From: Desulfobulbaceae bacterium
Lineage (GTDB): Bacteria; Desulfobacterota; Desulfobulbia; Desulfobulbales; Desulfobulbaceae
Reading direction: 5' to 3'
Assembly (NCBI GenBank): GCA_023544645.1
Contig: JAMJFO010000004.1
Location: 1-64,000, forward strand
DNA length: 64,000 bases
Each line of letters starts with the position of its first letter. The first letter of the stretch is position 1. The notes beneath the pieces are model-generated. The model saw nothing but the letters and a program-made list of their open reading frames with translations. It was not told the DNA's origin and searched no databases. The translations under genes and the position numbers were made by a program. This document shows positions 20,362 to 29,197 of this stretch, piece by piece.

Positions 20362-21510
20362 TCAGGAGATATAATACCGAGCATTCAGATTACCAAAGAG
20401 ACACAACACTTCATAGCTGATGGTGTCCATCCAGGCGGCAACCTCATCTGCCGAGATCAGGTCGTCACCCTGGCTGCCCATGAGCACCGCTTCATCGCCG
20501 CGCCTGATCTCGCCGACCACATCAGTCACATCAACGATGGTGAGATTCATGGAGATCCGGCCCACCACTGGCGCCCGCTGTCCATGAATGAGCACTGCGG
20601 CCCGGCCAGCCAGCCGGCGCAGGTATCCATCCTTATATCCCACCGGCAGAACCGCAAGCCTGCTTTGCCGCGAAGTGACAAAGGTCTGCCCGTAGCCCAG
20701 CCCGGTGCCTGCCGGCACGGTACGGACCTGGATCACCCGGGTGGAGAAACGCATCGCCAGCTGCAATCTCTGCTCCCCTTCCCTGCCCTGGTGATTTTTT
20801 CCTTCCGGGTAACATCCGTAAAGGGCTATTCCCGGCCGGGCCATGTTGAGGATGGTGAAGCCAAAGTGCAGCAGTCCGCCCGAATTGGCAATATTGAGAC
20901 AGCAATCCTCGGGCAGCATGCCTTCAACACCTGCCACCACCTGTTGAAAACGGCCGAAGACCTCCATGGTGTTATCCGAATCAACATCATCGGCCATGGG
21001 GAAATGGGCCATTATACCGCCAAGGCGCACCCCCGGCAGATCGGTTATCTGCCTGACCAGTCCGGCGACCTCCTCGGGCAGGCAGCCCTGACGCCCCATG
21101 CCAACATCGGTCTTGACATGCACGCCGACCTCAAGGTCCATTTCAACGGCGTTCCGGGATAGATCCGTGAGTTGGAGTCCGTCAACCACAACCGGGGTCA
21201 ACCGGTAGTGCAATATTTCCGGGATCGTCTCCGGCATCAGACCCACCAGAACAAAAACCGGCTCTTCGATGCCGGCCTCACGGAGAACCCGGCCCTCGCA
21301 GGCTTCCGCCACTCCGAAGGCGTCGGCCCCTTCAGCGGCAAAAATCCGGGCGCATTCGATCATGCCATGGCCGTAGCCGTCCGCCTTGACCATGGGCATG
21401 ATCCGTGCCCCGCCTGCCCTGGCACGGCAGAGATTGAAATTATGCCGCAGGGCGGACCGGCTGATCTCAACCCTGTTCAACGAAGATGACAATGCGTTCC
21501 TCTCAGTCAT
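20362..21510 (-). CDS. alr: alanine racemase
   Basis: PLP enzyme making D-alanine for peptidoglycan. The cofactor Lys is in MVKADGYGHGM. The second catalytic base region matches VGYKDGYLRRLAGRAAVLI, and SMNLTIVDVTD is conserved. The protein is 382 aa, a normal length. The ATG overlaps the end of the upstream membrane-protein gene by 8 bases, so the two are likely translated together. Confidence 0.95.
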   Translation of the reverse strand: MTERNALSSSLNRVEISRSALRHNFNLCRARAGGARIMPMVKADGYGHGMIECARIFAAEGADAFGVAEACEGRVLREAGIEEPVFVLVGLMPETIPEILHYRLTPVVVDGLQLTDLSRNAVEMDLEVGVHVKTDVGMGRQGCLPEEVAGLVRQITDLPGVRLGGIMAHFPMADDVDSDNTMEVFGRFQQVVAGVEGMLPEDCCLNIANSGGLLHFGFTILNMARPGIALYGCYPEGKNHQGREGEQRLQLAMRFSTRVIQVRTVPAGTGLGYGQTFVTSRQSRLAVLPVGYKDGYLRRLAGRAAVLIHGQRAPVVGRISMNLTIVDVTDVVGEIRRGDEAVLMGSQGDDLISADEVAAWMDTISYEVLCLFGNLNARYYIS

Positions 21511-21952
21511 TCCTGTTCATCCGCCTGGACCATTGCAGCCAGCCATAACGACTGGACAACAGCAAAGCCCAGCCGATGGCGATATACAATGTTCCCGTAT
21601 ATCTTCCTGGTTCAAAAAAGGTCCGCAGAAGCACACCGCCGGTTACCATCACCGCGACCAGAATCCATGTTTTCCAGGAATATACCGCTCCCAGGCAGGT
21701 GCCGTCACGCATTTTTGTGATACGTTCAACTGTTCGCCTGGCCGTCCGGTCAAGGATAAAGACTGACTTGAGGGTTCCAGCAAGCAGGGCGGCAGCGATA
21801 AACCAGCCGTTCTCGGCCGGATTGATCCAGCCCCAGCCTCTGATGATCAGAATCGTTCCTATTACGGTCCAGAGGAGGGCCGCGGCAAACAGGTGAACCC
21901 TGCGATTCACCCCGGGTTTGATGGACTGCAAAGGCTTTTTCAGGCTGAACAC
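21503..21952 (-). CDS. conserved four-helix membrane protein of unknown function
   Basis: About 149 aa with four predicted membrane segments separated by a basic loop (DRTARRTVERITKMRDG). An ATG at 21982 extends the frame, but it lies inside the hairpin that ends the ferredoxin gene. The GTG at 21952 has AGGGGGA at the right distance and was preferred. The segment order (two helices, basic loop, two helices) suggests a small transporter-like or scaffold protein, but I do not recognise the family. It is coupled to alr by overlap. Confidence 0.7.
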   Translation of the reverse strand: MFSLKKPLQSIKPGVNRRVHLFAAALLWTVIGTILIIRGWGWINPAENGWFIAAALLAGTLKSVFILDRTARRTVERITKMRDGTCLGAVYSWKTWILVAVMVTGGVLLRTFFEPGRYTGTLYIAIGWALLLSSRYGWLQWSRRMNRND

Positions 21953-21972
21953 CGGCGTCCCCCTAAAACAAC

Positions 21973-22004
21973 ATAAGCCCATCCCCGTCGGGGGATGGGC
22001 TTAT
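21973..22004 (-). terminator. hairpin terminator of the ferredoxin gene
   Basis: ATAAGCCCATCCCC pairs with GGGGATGGGCTTAT around a TCG-type loop, a 14-bp perfect stem. On the minus strand it is followed by the weak T-rich stretch TTGTTTTA. It separates the ferredoxin from the membrane protein-alr unit. Confidence 0.75.
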
Positions 22005-22039
22005 GATCACATACTGCAGGTCTGATAGAATAAAGCAGA

Positions 22040-22225
22040 TCAGACTTCGGTAACAGTAATGGCGCCCTCGGGGCAGACCTCTACGCAGGTCTCGCATCCC
22101 AGGCATTCATCAGGCTCAACAGGGTCGGCCTTGCCATCAACCATTTCATACACCTGTGCAGGACATGCGTTTACGCACTCTTCATCGCCCGCACATTTGT
22201 CCTTGTCAACTATAACTTCCCACAT
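22040..22225 (-). CDS. two-cluster ferredoxin of the D. africanus ferredoxin III type
   Basis: 61-aa low-potential electron carrier. The second cluster motif CLGCETCVEVCP plus the first-motif Cys form a normal [4Fe-4S] site. The first motif reads CAGDEECVNACP: Asp replaces the second Cys of the usual CxxCxxCxxxCP. This CxxDxxC pattern is that of Desulfovibrio africanus ferredoxin III, where the site holds a [3Fe-4S] cluster that can take up a fourth metal. The ribosome-binding site GGAGG is good and the gene has its own promoter and terminator. A likely partner is the pyruvate:ferredoxin oxidoreductase at 32159. Confidence 0.93.
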   Translation of the reverse strand: MWEVIVDKDKCAGDEECVNACPAQVYEMVDGKADPVEPDECLGCETCVEVCPEGAITVTEV

Positions 22226-22323
22226 GATTCAAACCTCCTGGATTAATGAAAGATATACTGGGTCTCGGTATCTTTCGTCACAATTTGAAGCAACAACACC
22301 GTCGCGACACGACAATGTTATTT

Positions 22324-22352
22324 CTCTTATCGGAGCGGATAGGGTTTGTCAA
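22324..22352 (-). promoter_or_regulatory. sigma-70 type promoter of the ferredoxin gene
   Basis: On the minus strand TTGACA (22352-22347), a 17-base spacer and TAAGAG (22329-22324) lie about 100 bases before the ferredoxin start. Confidence 0.5.
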
Positions 22353-22518
22353 GATAAAAGATACCTTTTTTACAGGGGGCGGCAAAGACTTAACCATACA
22401 GAATTAAAAGAAAAGTGGTGCATCGCAGACAAGTGTGGCAAAAAAGCGATAAAAATTGTATGCATGGTGACAATAAGATAAAATCAGCCATCCACGATAA
22501 GAAACAGACTGAACCGTT

Positions 22519-22857
22519 ATGACCACTGAAAAAAAATGGGCTCCGGAAAAAAGTGAACGAGCCATGATAGAAGGAATCTTCGAGGGGAGCCCCGATGCCG
22601 TCGGCGTAGCCGTTATACGACTTGACTGCGGTTGCCGGAAAATGGCAGCGGTTGACAGCCATGGGGAGCCGGCCAGTAAAATAATAATGTACCGTGATAT
22701 GGCTGAATCGATATGCGACCAATGCAAAAAGGACAACGGCGACTTCATGCGGGTCACCGAACAGTTCATCAGCTGGAACGATCCTGAACCCGACGCGCGA
22801 ACCAAAAAAATGATCCTCGCCAAGGTCCTCGGCATCCAGGACCAGACAACGAATTGA
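22519..22857 (+). CDS. hypothetical protein with Cys pairs
   Basis: 112 aa, not recognised. It contains DCGCRK and, about 38 residues later, CDQCKKDNGD, which together could form a zinc or iron site. The rest is charged and soluble, with no signal peptide. It lies 28 bases before moeA on the same strand and may be co-transcribed. Its ribosome-binding site is weak. The ferredoxin gene is divergent. The frame has ordinary codon use for this genome and no better competitor on the other strand. Confidence 0.6.
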   Translation: MTTEKKWAPEKSERAMIEGIFEGSPDAVGVAVIRLDCGCRKMAAVDSHGEPASKIIMYRDMAESICDQCKKDNGDFMRVTEQFISWNDPEPDARTKKMILAKVLGIQDQTTN

Positions 22858-22885
22858 CCGGCATTTATCCCGTTTCAGCCAGCCC

Positions 22886-24127
22886 ATGAAAGGTTTTTTC
22901 CAGCTCATCAGTTCACAGGATCTTCTCAGCCTCCTGGACAGCTTTCATCCCCTGGATCCTGAACCTGTCCCTTTGCGGGACAGTCTGCACCGGATACTGG
23001 CACAGGATATTACCGCCCCTGAACCGCTTCCTCCCTTTGCCCGCTCAACCATGGACGGCTTTGCGGTCCGCGCCCGGGACACCTTCGGCTGCAGCGAATC
23101 GGAACCGGCTATCCTGCAGGTAAACGGCGAAGTCGCCATGGGAGCATCCGGACAGACGGCAGCCTTGCAATCGGGGCAGACCTGTACGATATGGACCGGG
23201 GGTGAGCTGCCGCCCAAAGCGGACGCCGTGGTCATGGTCGAATTCACCACCCGGCTGGATGACCACACCATCGAAGTGTTCCGGCCCGTGGCTCCGGGAG
23301 AGAACGTAATTCAGCGCGGCGAAGACTATGCATCGGGAACAGTCGTGCTGACAAAGGGCAGCCGGCTGCGGCCCCAGGATCTTGGTGTGCTGGCCGGACT
23401 CGGAATCATGGAAGCCTCGGTATTCCGACAACCGATGGTTGCCATCATCAGCACCGGGGACGAACTTGTAGAAATTGACCAGCCACTGACCCCGGGTAAA
23501 ATCAGAGATATCAATTCAACCACCCTGGCTGCCCTGGTTGAAGAATGCGGAGCCATTCCCGTCCCCCTGGGCATCATCGGCGACGACCTGGACAATATGC
23601 ACCAGGCATGCTGCCGGGCCCTGGAGATTCCCGCCGACCTGGTCCTGCTCTCCGGCGGCAGTTCAGTGGGCCGCAGGGATTTCACCCTCAAGGTCCTGGA
23701 AGATCTTACCGGAACGGAGCTCCTGGCCCATGGCGTATCCATCCGGCCGGGCAAACCGACCATTCTTGCGCGCCGCAAGAATACCGCCCTGTTCGGGCTG
23801 CCCGGACATGTCGGTTCGGCCATCGTTGTTTTTCACCTTTTTGTCCGTCCCCTGCTGCGAAAATATTCCGGTTTAGCCGCAGATTCCGGAATGCAGCGGA
23901 TCAAGGCCGTAACTGCCGAACAGATACCTTCCGCCATCGGCCGCGAAGAATATGTGCGCGTTTCGATCCAACGGGGAGAAAACGGCGCCCCTGATCTGGC
24001 TATTCCCATCCATGGAAAATCAGGACTCCTTCATCCGCTGGTCAGTGCGGACGGGCTGCTGGTTATCGGCCGGGATGCGGAAGGGCTTGACAGGGGAGAA
24101 CTAAGCGAGGTCATACTCTTTCCATGA
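22886..24127 (+). CDS. moeA: molybdopterin molybdenumtransferase
   Basis: Inserts molybdate (or tungstate) into adenylylated molybdopterin. The 413 aa show the usual domain order, with RSTMDGFAVRA near residue 52, ISTGDELVEID and the active-site region VLLSGGSSVGRRDFT, then LFGLPGHVGSAIVVF. It overlaps the next gene, a second MoeA homolog, by 4 bases. Pairs of MoeA proteins are common in organisms that handle both Mo and W; which metal each copy uses cannot be read here. Confidence 0.93.
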   Translation: MKGFFQLISSQDLLSLLDSFHPLDPEPVPLRDSLHRILAQDITAPEPLPPFARSTMDGFAVRARDTFGCSESEPAILQVNGEVAMGASGQTAALQSGQTCTIWTGGELPPKADAVVMVEFTTRLDDHTIEVFRPVAPGENVIQRGEDYASGTVVLTKGSRLRPQDLGVLAGLGIMEASVFRQPMVAIISTGDELVEIDQPLTPGKIRDINSTTLAALVEECGAIPVPLGIIGDDLDNMHQACCRALEIPADLVLLSGGSSVGRRDFTLKVLEDLTGTELLAHGVSIRPGKPTILARRKNTALFGLPGHVGSAIVVFHLFVRPLLRKYSGLAADSGMQRIKAVTAEQIPSAIGREEYVRVSIQRGENGAPDLAIPIHGKSGLLHPLVSADGLLVIGRDAEGLDRGELSEVILFP

Positions 24128-26046
24128 AACGCAGAATCTATCTGAAAATGAAAACCCTGGAAGAGGCGCAGCGTCTCTTCTGGTCGGAATTTGCCGGATA
24201 CCGGTCAGGCGAGGAGCAGATAGACAGCCGACGGGCAGGCGGCCGAGTCACCTCCCGTCCGGTGAGCGCCAGGCTTTCGGCGCCCGCATTTCATGCCGCG
24301 GCCATGGACGGGCTGGCTGTGGCGGCAAAGTATACCTTCGGCGCTGCCGATGATGCTCCCCTGACCCTTTTTCTCGAAAACGGGCAGGCCGTGCCGGTCA
24401 ACACCGGTCATCCACTGCCGGAGGGCAAAGACGCGGTGATCATGATCGAAAATGTGCTGCTCAGCGATGACGGACAGCAGGCGGTGATCCGGACGCCGAT
24501 CTATCCCTGGCAGAACGTCCGCAAGGTCGGCGAGGATATCGTGGCCACCGAACAGCTCTTCCCGACCAATCACCTTATCGGCCCTGCCGATATCGGCGCC
24601 CTGCTCACGGCGGGCTGCCCCCAGGTGTGGGTGCGCAGGAAACCACGGGTCCAGCTTCTTCCCACCGGCAATGAACTGGTACAGCTGGCAGACCTGGATC
24701 ATGCTCCGCCGCCAGGCAAAACCATTGAGTCAAACTGTTCGGTCCTTGCCGCTGTTGCCGACCGGGGCGGTGCTGTTCCCCAAGTCAGCCCTATTATCAA
24801 AGATGATTACGAAACCATCAAAAAGCATCTGCTGGAAGCGGTCCGGTCCGATGCGGACATGGTGGTCATCAATGCCGGTTCTTCCGCCGGCAGCGCCGAC
24901 TATACCGCCCAGGTTATCGAAGACCTTGGCGAAATCCTGGTGCACGGTATCACCATCATGCCCGGCAAACCCACTATTTTGGGAAAAATTGAAGGCAAAC
25001 CGGTGGTCGGCAACCCGGGCTACCCGGTTTCAGCCCTGATTTCCTTTGAACAGCTGGTCCTTCCCCTGCTGCAGCGCATGCAGGGCATGGAACCTACCGC
25101 GCCGGAGACCATGGAGGCGGTGCTGGGAAGGAACCTTCCTTCCCGGGGAGGAATTGAGGAATTCAGACGAATGATCACCGGCAAACTTGACAACCGTTTT
25201 ATCTGCGTCCCTTTGAAAAAAGGCGCCGGAGCCATTTCCACCATTACCCGGGCCAACACCATGCTGCGCATCCCGGCCTCTTCGGAAGGAGAATCACGAG
25301 GGAGCACTGTTCGCCTCGAGCTGCTCCGCCCCCTTGATCATATCCAGCGCACCATTCTTTGTACAGGCAGCCACGATCTGACCCTGGACCTGCTGCACGA
25401 TTTTCTCAAAAAAAGCAGCCCGGCCTATCCTCTGGCTTCCACCCATGTGGGTTCGATGGGCGGAATCATGGCCATCCGCGACGACATGACCCACATAGCC
25501 GGATCACACCTGCTGGACCCGAAGACCGGAGAATACAATACCAGCTACCTGAAACAGTACCTGGACGGCAAGGATGTTGCCCTGATAACCCTGGTGCACC
25601 GCCAGCAGGGGTTCATGGTGCCGGCCGGCAATCCGAAGAAGGTGCAGGATGTCACCGACCTCCTGCGTGACGACATAACCATTATCAACCGTCAGGCAGG
25701 TTCCGGCACCCGCGTCCTGCTGGACTTTGAACTGGAGAAAAAGGGACTTGATGCGGACAATATCCGAGGATATGACAATGAAGAATACACCCACATGTCC
25801 GTGGCAGTGGCTGTTCTCTCCGGCAAGGCGGATGCCGGACTCGGCATCCTGGCCGCGGCCAGGGCGCTGAACCTTGATTTCATCCCGCTGACCGAGGAGC
25901 GCTATGACCTGATCATCCCCCGGCAGTACCTTGACCTGCCTTCCATACAACAACTGCTGGACATTGCTCATGCAGACCGGTTCAAAAAATCCGTTGAGCA
26001 GATGGGCGGATATTCGACAAGGGAAACAGGGCGGTATATTTTATGA
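24124..26046 (+). CDS. MoeA-like protein fused to a substrate-binding (PBP-like) domain
   Basis: The protein is 640 aa. Residues about 1-405 are a MoeA domain, with AAMDGLAVAAKYTFG, LPTGNELVQLAD, NAGSSAGSADYTAQV and VVGNPGYPVSALISF. Residues about 415-625 resemble the type-2 periplasmic-binding fold also used as a ligand domain in ModE/LysR-type proteins, with GSHDLTLDLLHDFL, INRQAGSGTRVLLDFEL and EYTHMSVAVAVLSGKADAGLG. There is no signal peptide, so the binding domain stays in the cytoplasm and may sense or hold the oxyanion. Such fusions are known among archaea and anaerobic bacteria. The gene forms an operon with moeA. Confidence 0.9.
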   Translation: MKRRIYLKMKTLEEAQRLFWSEFAGYRSGEEQIDSRRAGGRVTSRPVSARLSAPAFHAAAMDGLAVAAKYTFGAADDAPLTLFLENGQAVPVNTGHPLPEGKDAVIMIENVLLSDDGQQAVIRTPIYPWQNVRKVGEDIVATEQLFPTNHLIGPADIGALLTAGCPQVWVRRKPRVQLLPTGNELVQLADLDHAPPPGKTIESNCSVLAAVADRGGAVPQVSPIIKDDYETIKKHLLEAVRSDADMVVINAGSSAGSADYTAQVIEDLGEILVHGITIMPGKPTILGKIEGKPVVGNPGYPVSALISFEQLVLPLLQRMQGMEPTAPETMEAVLGRNLPSRGGIEEFRRMITGKLDNRFICVPLKKGAGAISTITRANTMLRIPASSEGESRGSTVRLELLRPLDHIQRTILCTGSHDLTLDLLHDFLKKSSPAYPLASTHVGSMGGIMAIRDDMTHIAGSHLLDPKTGEYNTSYLKQYLDGKDVALITLVHRQQGFMVPAGNPKKVQDVTDLLRDDITIINRQAGSGTRVLLDFELEKKGLDADNIRGYDNEEYTHMSVAVAVLSGKADAGLGILAAARALNLDFIPLTEERYDLIIPRQYLDLPSIQQLLDIAHADRFKKSVEQMGGYSTRETGRYIL

Positions 26047-26141
26047 CTTCGGAGAAACCTCCGGGCAGACTTTCCCATAAACCGCTTTGTCGATTATCTC
26101 TTGTTTTTACAAAGCGCCGGCCATCTCTGCCGGGAGATTGC

Positions 26142-27923
26142 TCATGAACTCGAACAGAGCACCCGGAAGGTCTCGGCCTTCTCGCTGATCCCCCGCTTCA
26201 ACACCTCGTGGTTGTAAGCGGCGATGACGTCGCGACGTTTGATCATTCCCAGCACCCAGGGATCCTCAAGGCTCTCGACAACCGGAATCTCATCAATGCC
26301 TTTGAGGTCGAACAACTGCATGGCATCATACAGATTATCATCCGGTGTCAGGGTGATCACATTCCGGCTGCAGATCGCTCCCACCAGGTAGCAGACCCGC
26401 TGTTCCTCGTCATGCAGGATATTCTTAACGTCCTGCATCGATACGACGCCGACCATGAGCCCCTTGTGGTTGACCACCGGGAAATAAAAACTGTCCCGGG
26501 CAAAGCGGAACAGCTCCAACAAATGGTTTATATTAGCGTTTTCACTGATAAAATCAACATCCTCGGTGATCGCTTTACCAACCTTGATCGACTTCATGAT
26601 GGCAACTTCCCTGCCCTCATGAATGTCAATGCCCTCGCGGGTGAAATCCACGGTGTCGATGGAATCATCGTACAGCCTCTTGGCAGTGGTGGTTCCGAGG
26701 ATGGCCGCGATCATGATCGGGATGATGATCAGGTAGTTGCCGGTCATTTCAAACAGCAGAAAAATGGCGGTCATGGGCGCATGGGTGGATGCCGCCAGGA
26801 ACGCGCCCATACCGACCGTAGCGTAGGCTCCGGAGCTTGCCGTGTATTGCGGCATCAGCCAGTGCATGATCCCGCCAAAGGCCCCGCCAACCACCGCGCC
26901 GATAAAAAGAGATGGCGCGAACACACCGCCGGCCCCGCCCGAACCGAGGGTAATGGCGGTGGCAAAGGACTTGAGCACGATCAGGGCCAGCATGATCCAG
27001 ACCAATCCCTCTCCGGCCAGGATTTTTTCAATATATACATAGCCGTCACCCATGACTTGGGGGAAACCGATACCTATGCTCCCGACCACGAGCGCTCCGA
27101 GGATCGGCTTCAGTTGTTCATGGAGTTGTAATCCCCGGAACCAGTCGCGGATAAAATAGAAAAACCTGATATGCAGGACAGCCAGCACCCCGATTATCAC
27201 AGCCATCAGGGCATAGAGCGGTATTTCGACAAAAGGATTGATCACGTGATAATCCGGAATAGGGAAGGCCGGGATCTCGCCATAGTATGCCCGGGACACA
27301 ACCGTGGCCAAGGCCGAGGCAATGACCAGGGCGGCAAAGGACGATATCTCGTAGCTGCCCAGCAATACTATTTCGGCTGCAAAGAAAATACCGGCAATGG
27401 GCGCGTTGAAAATACCGGCGACTCCTCCGGCACAACCTGCTGCGATATACACTTTCATCCGCTTGCCGGAGACCCTGGAGGTCTGGCCGACCTTGGAGCC
27501 GAGCGCGCCGCCGATCTGGGCGATGGGCCCCTCTACTCCGGCTGAATTGCCGGAGCCGATGGTCAGGGACGTGGCAATGATCTTGATAAAAATGTTCCTC
27601 CCCTGGATGACCCCGTTCTCCAGATTGACCCGGCGCAGGAACTTGGTAAAGGCATAGCCGTTGACCTTGCCCGGAAACATGAGCGAAAGAGGAATAAGCA
27701 GGGCAGCCCCGGTCATGGGCAGAAGAGGGAGCAGAAAAAGACGCCAGCCCCCCTCGTGAATTCGGAGCAGTTCCCCTCCCTTGACAAAAATGACCTTGTG
27801 AACCAACTCCACGGACTCCCGGAATATAATGATCGCCCCGCCGGCCAGGATCCCGATGAAGGCGGCGATCAAGATCATGCGGGTGCTTTCCCCGGGCATG
27901 AAGAACTTCATTCTGGTAAGCAT
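26142..27923 (-). CDS. ClC-family anion channel/transporter with CBS pair
   Basis: The protein is 593 aa. An N-terminal ClC membrane domain (about 1-430) is followed by two CBS motifs (about 450-580, IDEIPVVESLEDPWVLGMI). The gating Glu of GxEGP is kept (GVEGP). The GSGIP filter motif is missing: the aligned stretch is about VNGYAF. The internal proton Glu after NAPIAGIFF is replaced (AAEIVLL: first Glu kept, second is Ile). The ATG at 27923 has a GGAG ribosome-binding site and overlaps the stop of the dNTPase gene by 16 bases. The altered residues suggest an anion channel or a different ion preference, by comparison with E. coli ClC only. Confidence 0.88.
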   Translation of the reverse strand: MLTRMKFFMPGESTRMILIAAFIGILAGGAIIIFRESVELVHKVIFVKGGELLRIHEGGWRLFLLPLLPMTGAALLIPLSLMFPGKVNGYAFTKFLRRVNLENGVIQGRNIFIKIIATSLTIGSGNSAGVEGPIAQIGGALGSKVGQTSRVSGKRMKVYIAAGCAGGVAGIFNAPIAGIFFAAEIVLLGSYEISSFAALVIASALATVVSRAYYGEIPAFPIPDYHVINPFVEIPLYALMAVIIGVLAVLHIRFFYFIRDWFRGLQLHEQLKPILGALVVGSIGIGFPQVMGDGYVYIEKILAGEGLVWIMLALIVLKSFATAITLGSGGAGGVFAPSLFIGAVVGGAFGGIMHWLMPQYTASSGAYATVGMGAFLAASTHAPMTAIFLLFEMTGNYLIIIPIMIAAILGTTTAKRLYDDSIDTVDFTREGIDIHEGREVAIMKSIKVGKAITEDVDFISENANINHLLELFRFARDSFYFPVVNHKGLMVGVVSMQDVKNILHDEEQRVCYLVGAICSRNVITLTPDDNLYDAMQLFDLKGIDEIPVVESLEDPWVLGMIKRRDVIAAYNHEVLKRGISEKAETFRVLCSSS

Positions 27924-29116
27924 GTCCGCTCCGGTACGTCACAGCCAATGGCACGGGCCTGGCGCAGGAAAAAATCATCGGTCATGCCGGCAATATAATC
28001 CCTGACCATGGCGGCAGGCGTCTGATTTTGCAGATATTCTTCAGTCATTGCATCTATTATGCTCTGCCCCACATCGCTGCCTCCGCCGTCCTTTCCCAAC
28101 TGGTCGAGGTAATATTCGAACAACCGGGAATAACAGATATGGATCTTGTCGAAATCGGGCTTAAAGGCCGGATTCCGGTAGATACGTTCATAATTGAATT
28201 TTTTCAGCTTCAGCATGGCCTCCGCCGCTTCGGGGCTGAACCCGATGTAATCCCTGTCTCCATCCCTGCTGTCCTCAGCTTCCCGGACATGGCGCGAATG
28301 GTCCACCAGGTCCGTAACCAATGTGTAGACAATGGTGCCGTTACTGATGCCGAGCTGTTCACCGCACTCTGTCGGGATCTCATTGCGGCTGATCAATTCC
28401 AGTTCAATGGCATCCTCGATATCACGGCCGATATAGGCGATGGTATCGGACAACCTTACCACACAACCTTCCAGCGACATCGGAACCAAAGGAGTCGCGG
28501 GCTGCCCCACCTTGACGTTGATCTCCCTGTCGAAATCGTCAAAGGTCTTCTCCCGCCTGGGGGCAAGACGGGGATTATGCACCTCGCCGTCATGGCAGAG
28601 AATACCGTCGAGCACCTGCAGAGTCAGGTTCCACCCGGCTCCTTTCCGCTCATAGCGGTCAAGGAACTGAACGCTCTGGATATTGTGCTGGAACGACTCC
28701 AGGCCGTGTGAACGGCACAGCTTCGACAAAATGTGCTCACCCTCGTGTCCAAAGGGCGGATGCCCGATATCATGCCCCAGGGCAATGGCTTCTATCAGAT
28801 CCTCGTTGAGCCCGAGGAAACGGCCGATGGTCCGGGCAATGCGTGATACCATCTGCACGTGCAGGACCCGGTGGGTTATATGATCATTGTCGATCAGCGA
28901 AAACACCTGGGTCTTATCAATATACCGGGTAAAGGAGCGAGAGTGGAGGATGCGGTCCGCGTCCTGGGCAAAAGCCTGGCGGTGCCCCCGTCGTTTTTCC
29001 GGACGCCGGCGGACAGCATCGCTACTCAGTACAGCCAGGGCTGAAAGCCTGTCGCGTTCCTCCCGGTTCAACTGGTCAAGAATTGCAAACAGGGCCTGCT
29101 CTTTTGACTCTCTCAT
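27908..29116 (-). CDS. deoxynucleotide triphosphohydrolase (dGTPase-like HD protein)
   Basis: HD-superfamily enzyme that cleaves dNTPs to nucleoside and triphosphate. The metal-binding residues are in HRVLHVQMV and ALGHDIGHPPFGHEGE. The N-terminal RRRPEKRRGHRQAFAQDADRI matches the dNTPase start. The 402 aa lie between short (about 370) and long (about 500) family members. It overlaps the downstream ClC gene. Substrate preference is unknown. Confidence 0.9.
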   Translation of the reverse strand: MRESKEQALFAILDQLNREERDRLSALAVLSSDAVRRRPEKRRGHRQAFAQDADRILHSRSFTRYIDKTQVFSLIDNDHITHRVLHVQMVSRIARTIGRFLGLNEDLIEAIALGHDIGHPPFGHEGEHILSKLCRSHGLESFQHNIQSVQFLDRYERKGAGWNLTLQVLDGILCHDGEVHNPRLAPRREKTFDDFDREINVKVGQPATPLVPMSLEGCVVRLSDTIAYIGRDIEDAIELELISRNEIPTECGEQLGISNGTIVYTLVTDLVDHSRHVREAEDSRDGDRDYIGFSPEAAEAMLKLKKFNYERIYRNPAFKPDFDKIHICYSRLFEYYLDQLGKDGGGSDVGQSIIDAMTEEYLQNQTPAAMVRDYIAGMTDDFFLRQARAIGCDVPERTCLPE

Positions 29117-29197
29117 AGGATCTGCTATTCCTTGTTATTCCAAAAAATTTATAGCATAGCAGAAAAATTTCCCCAATGAAAAGGTTTTTAAAACGGA

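Noticed and set aside
26083-26116. Inverted repeat CGCTTTGT/ACAAAGCG after the second moeA as a terminator
   Set aside because: The loop is 18 bases and no T run follows on either strand at the right place.
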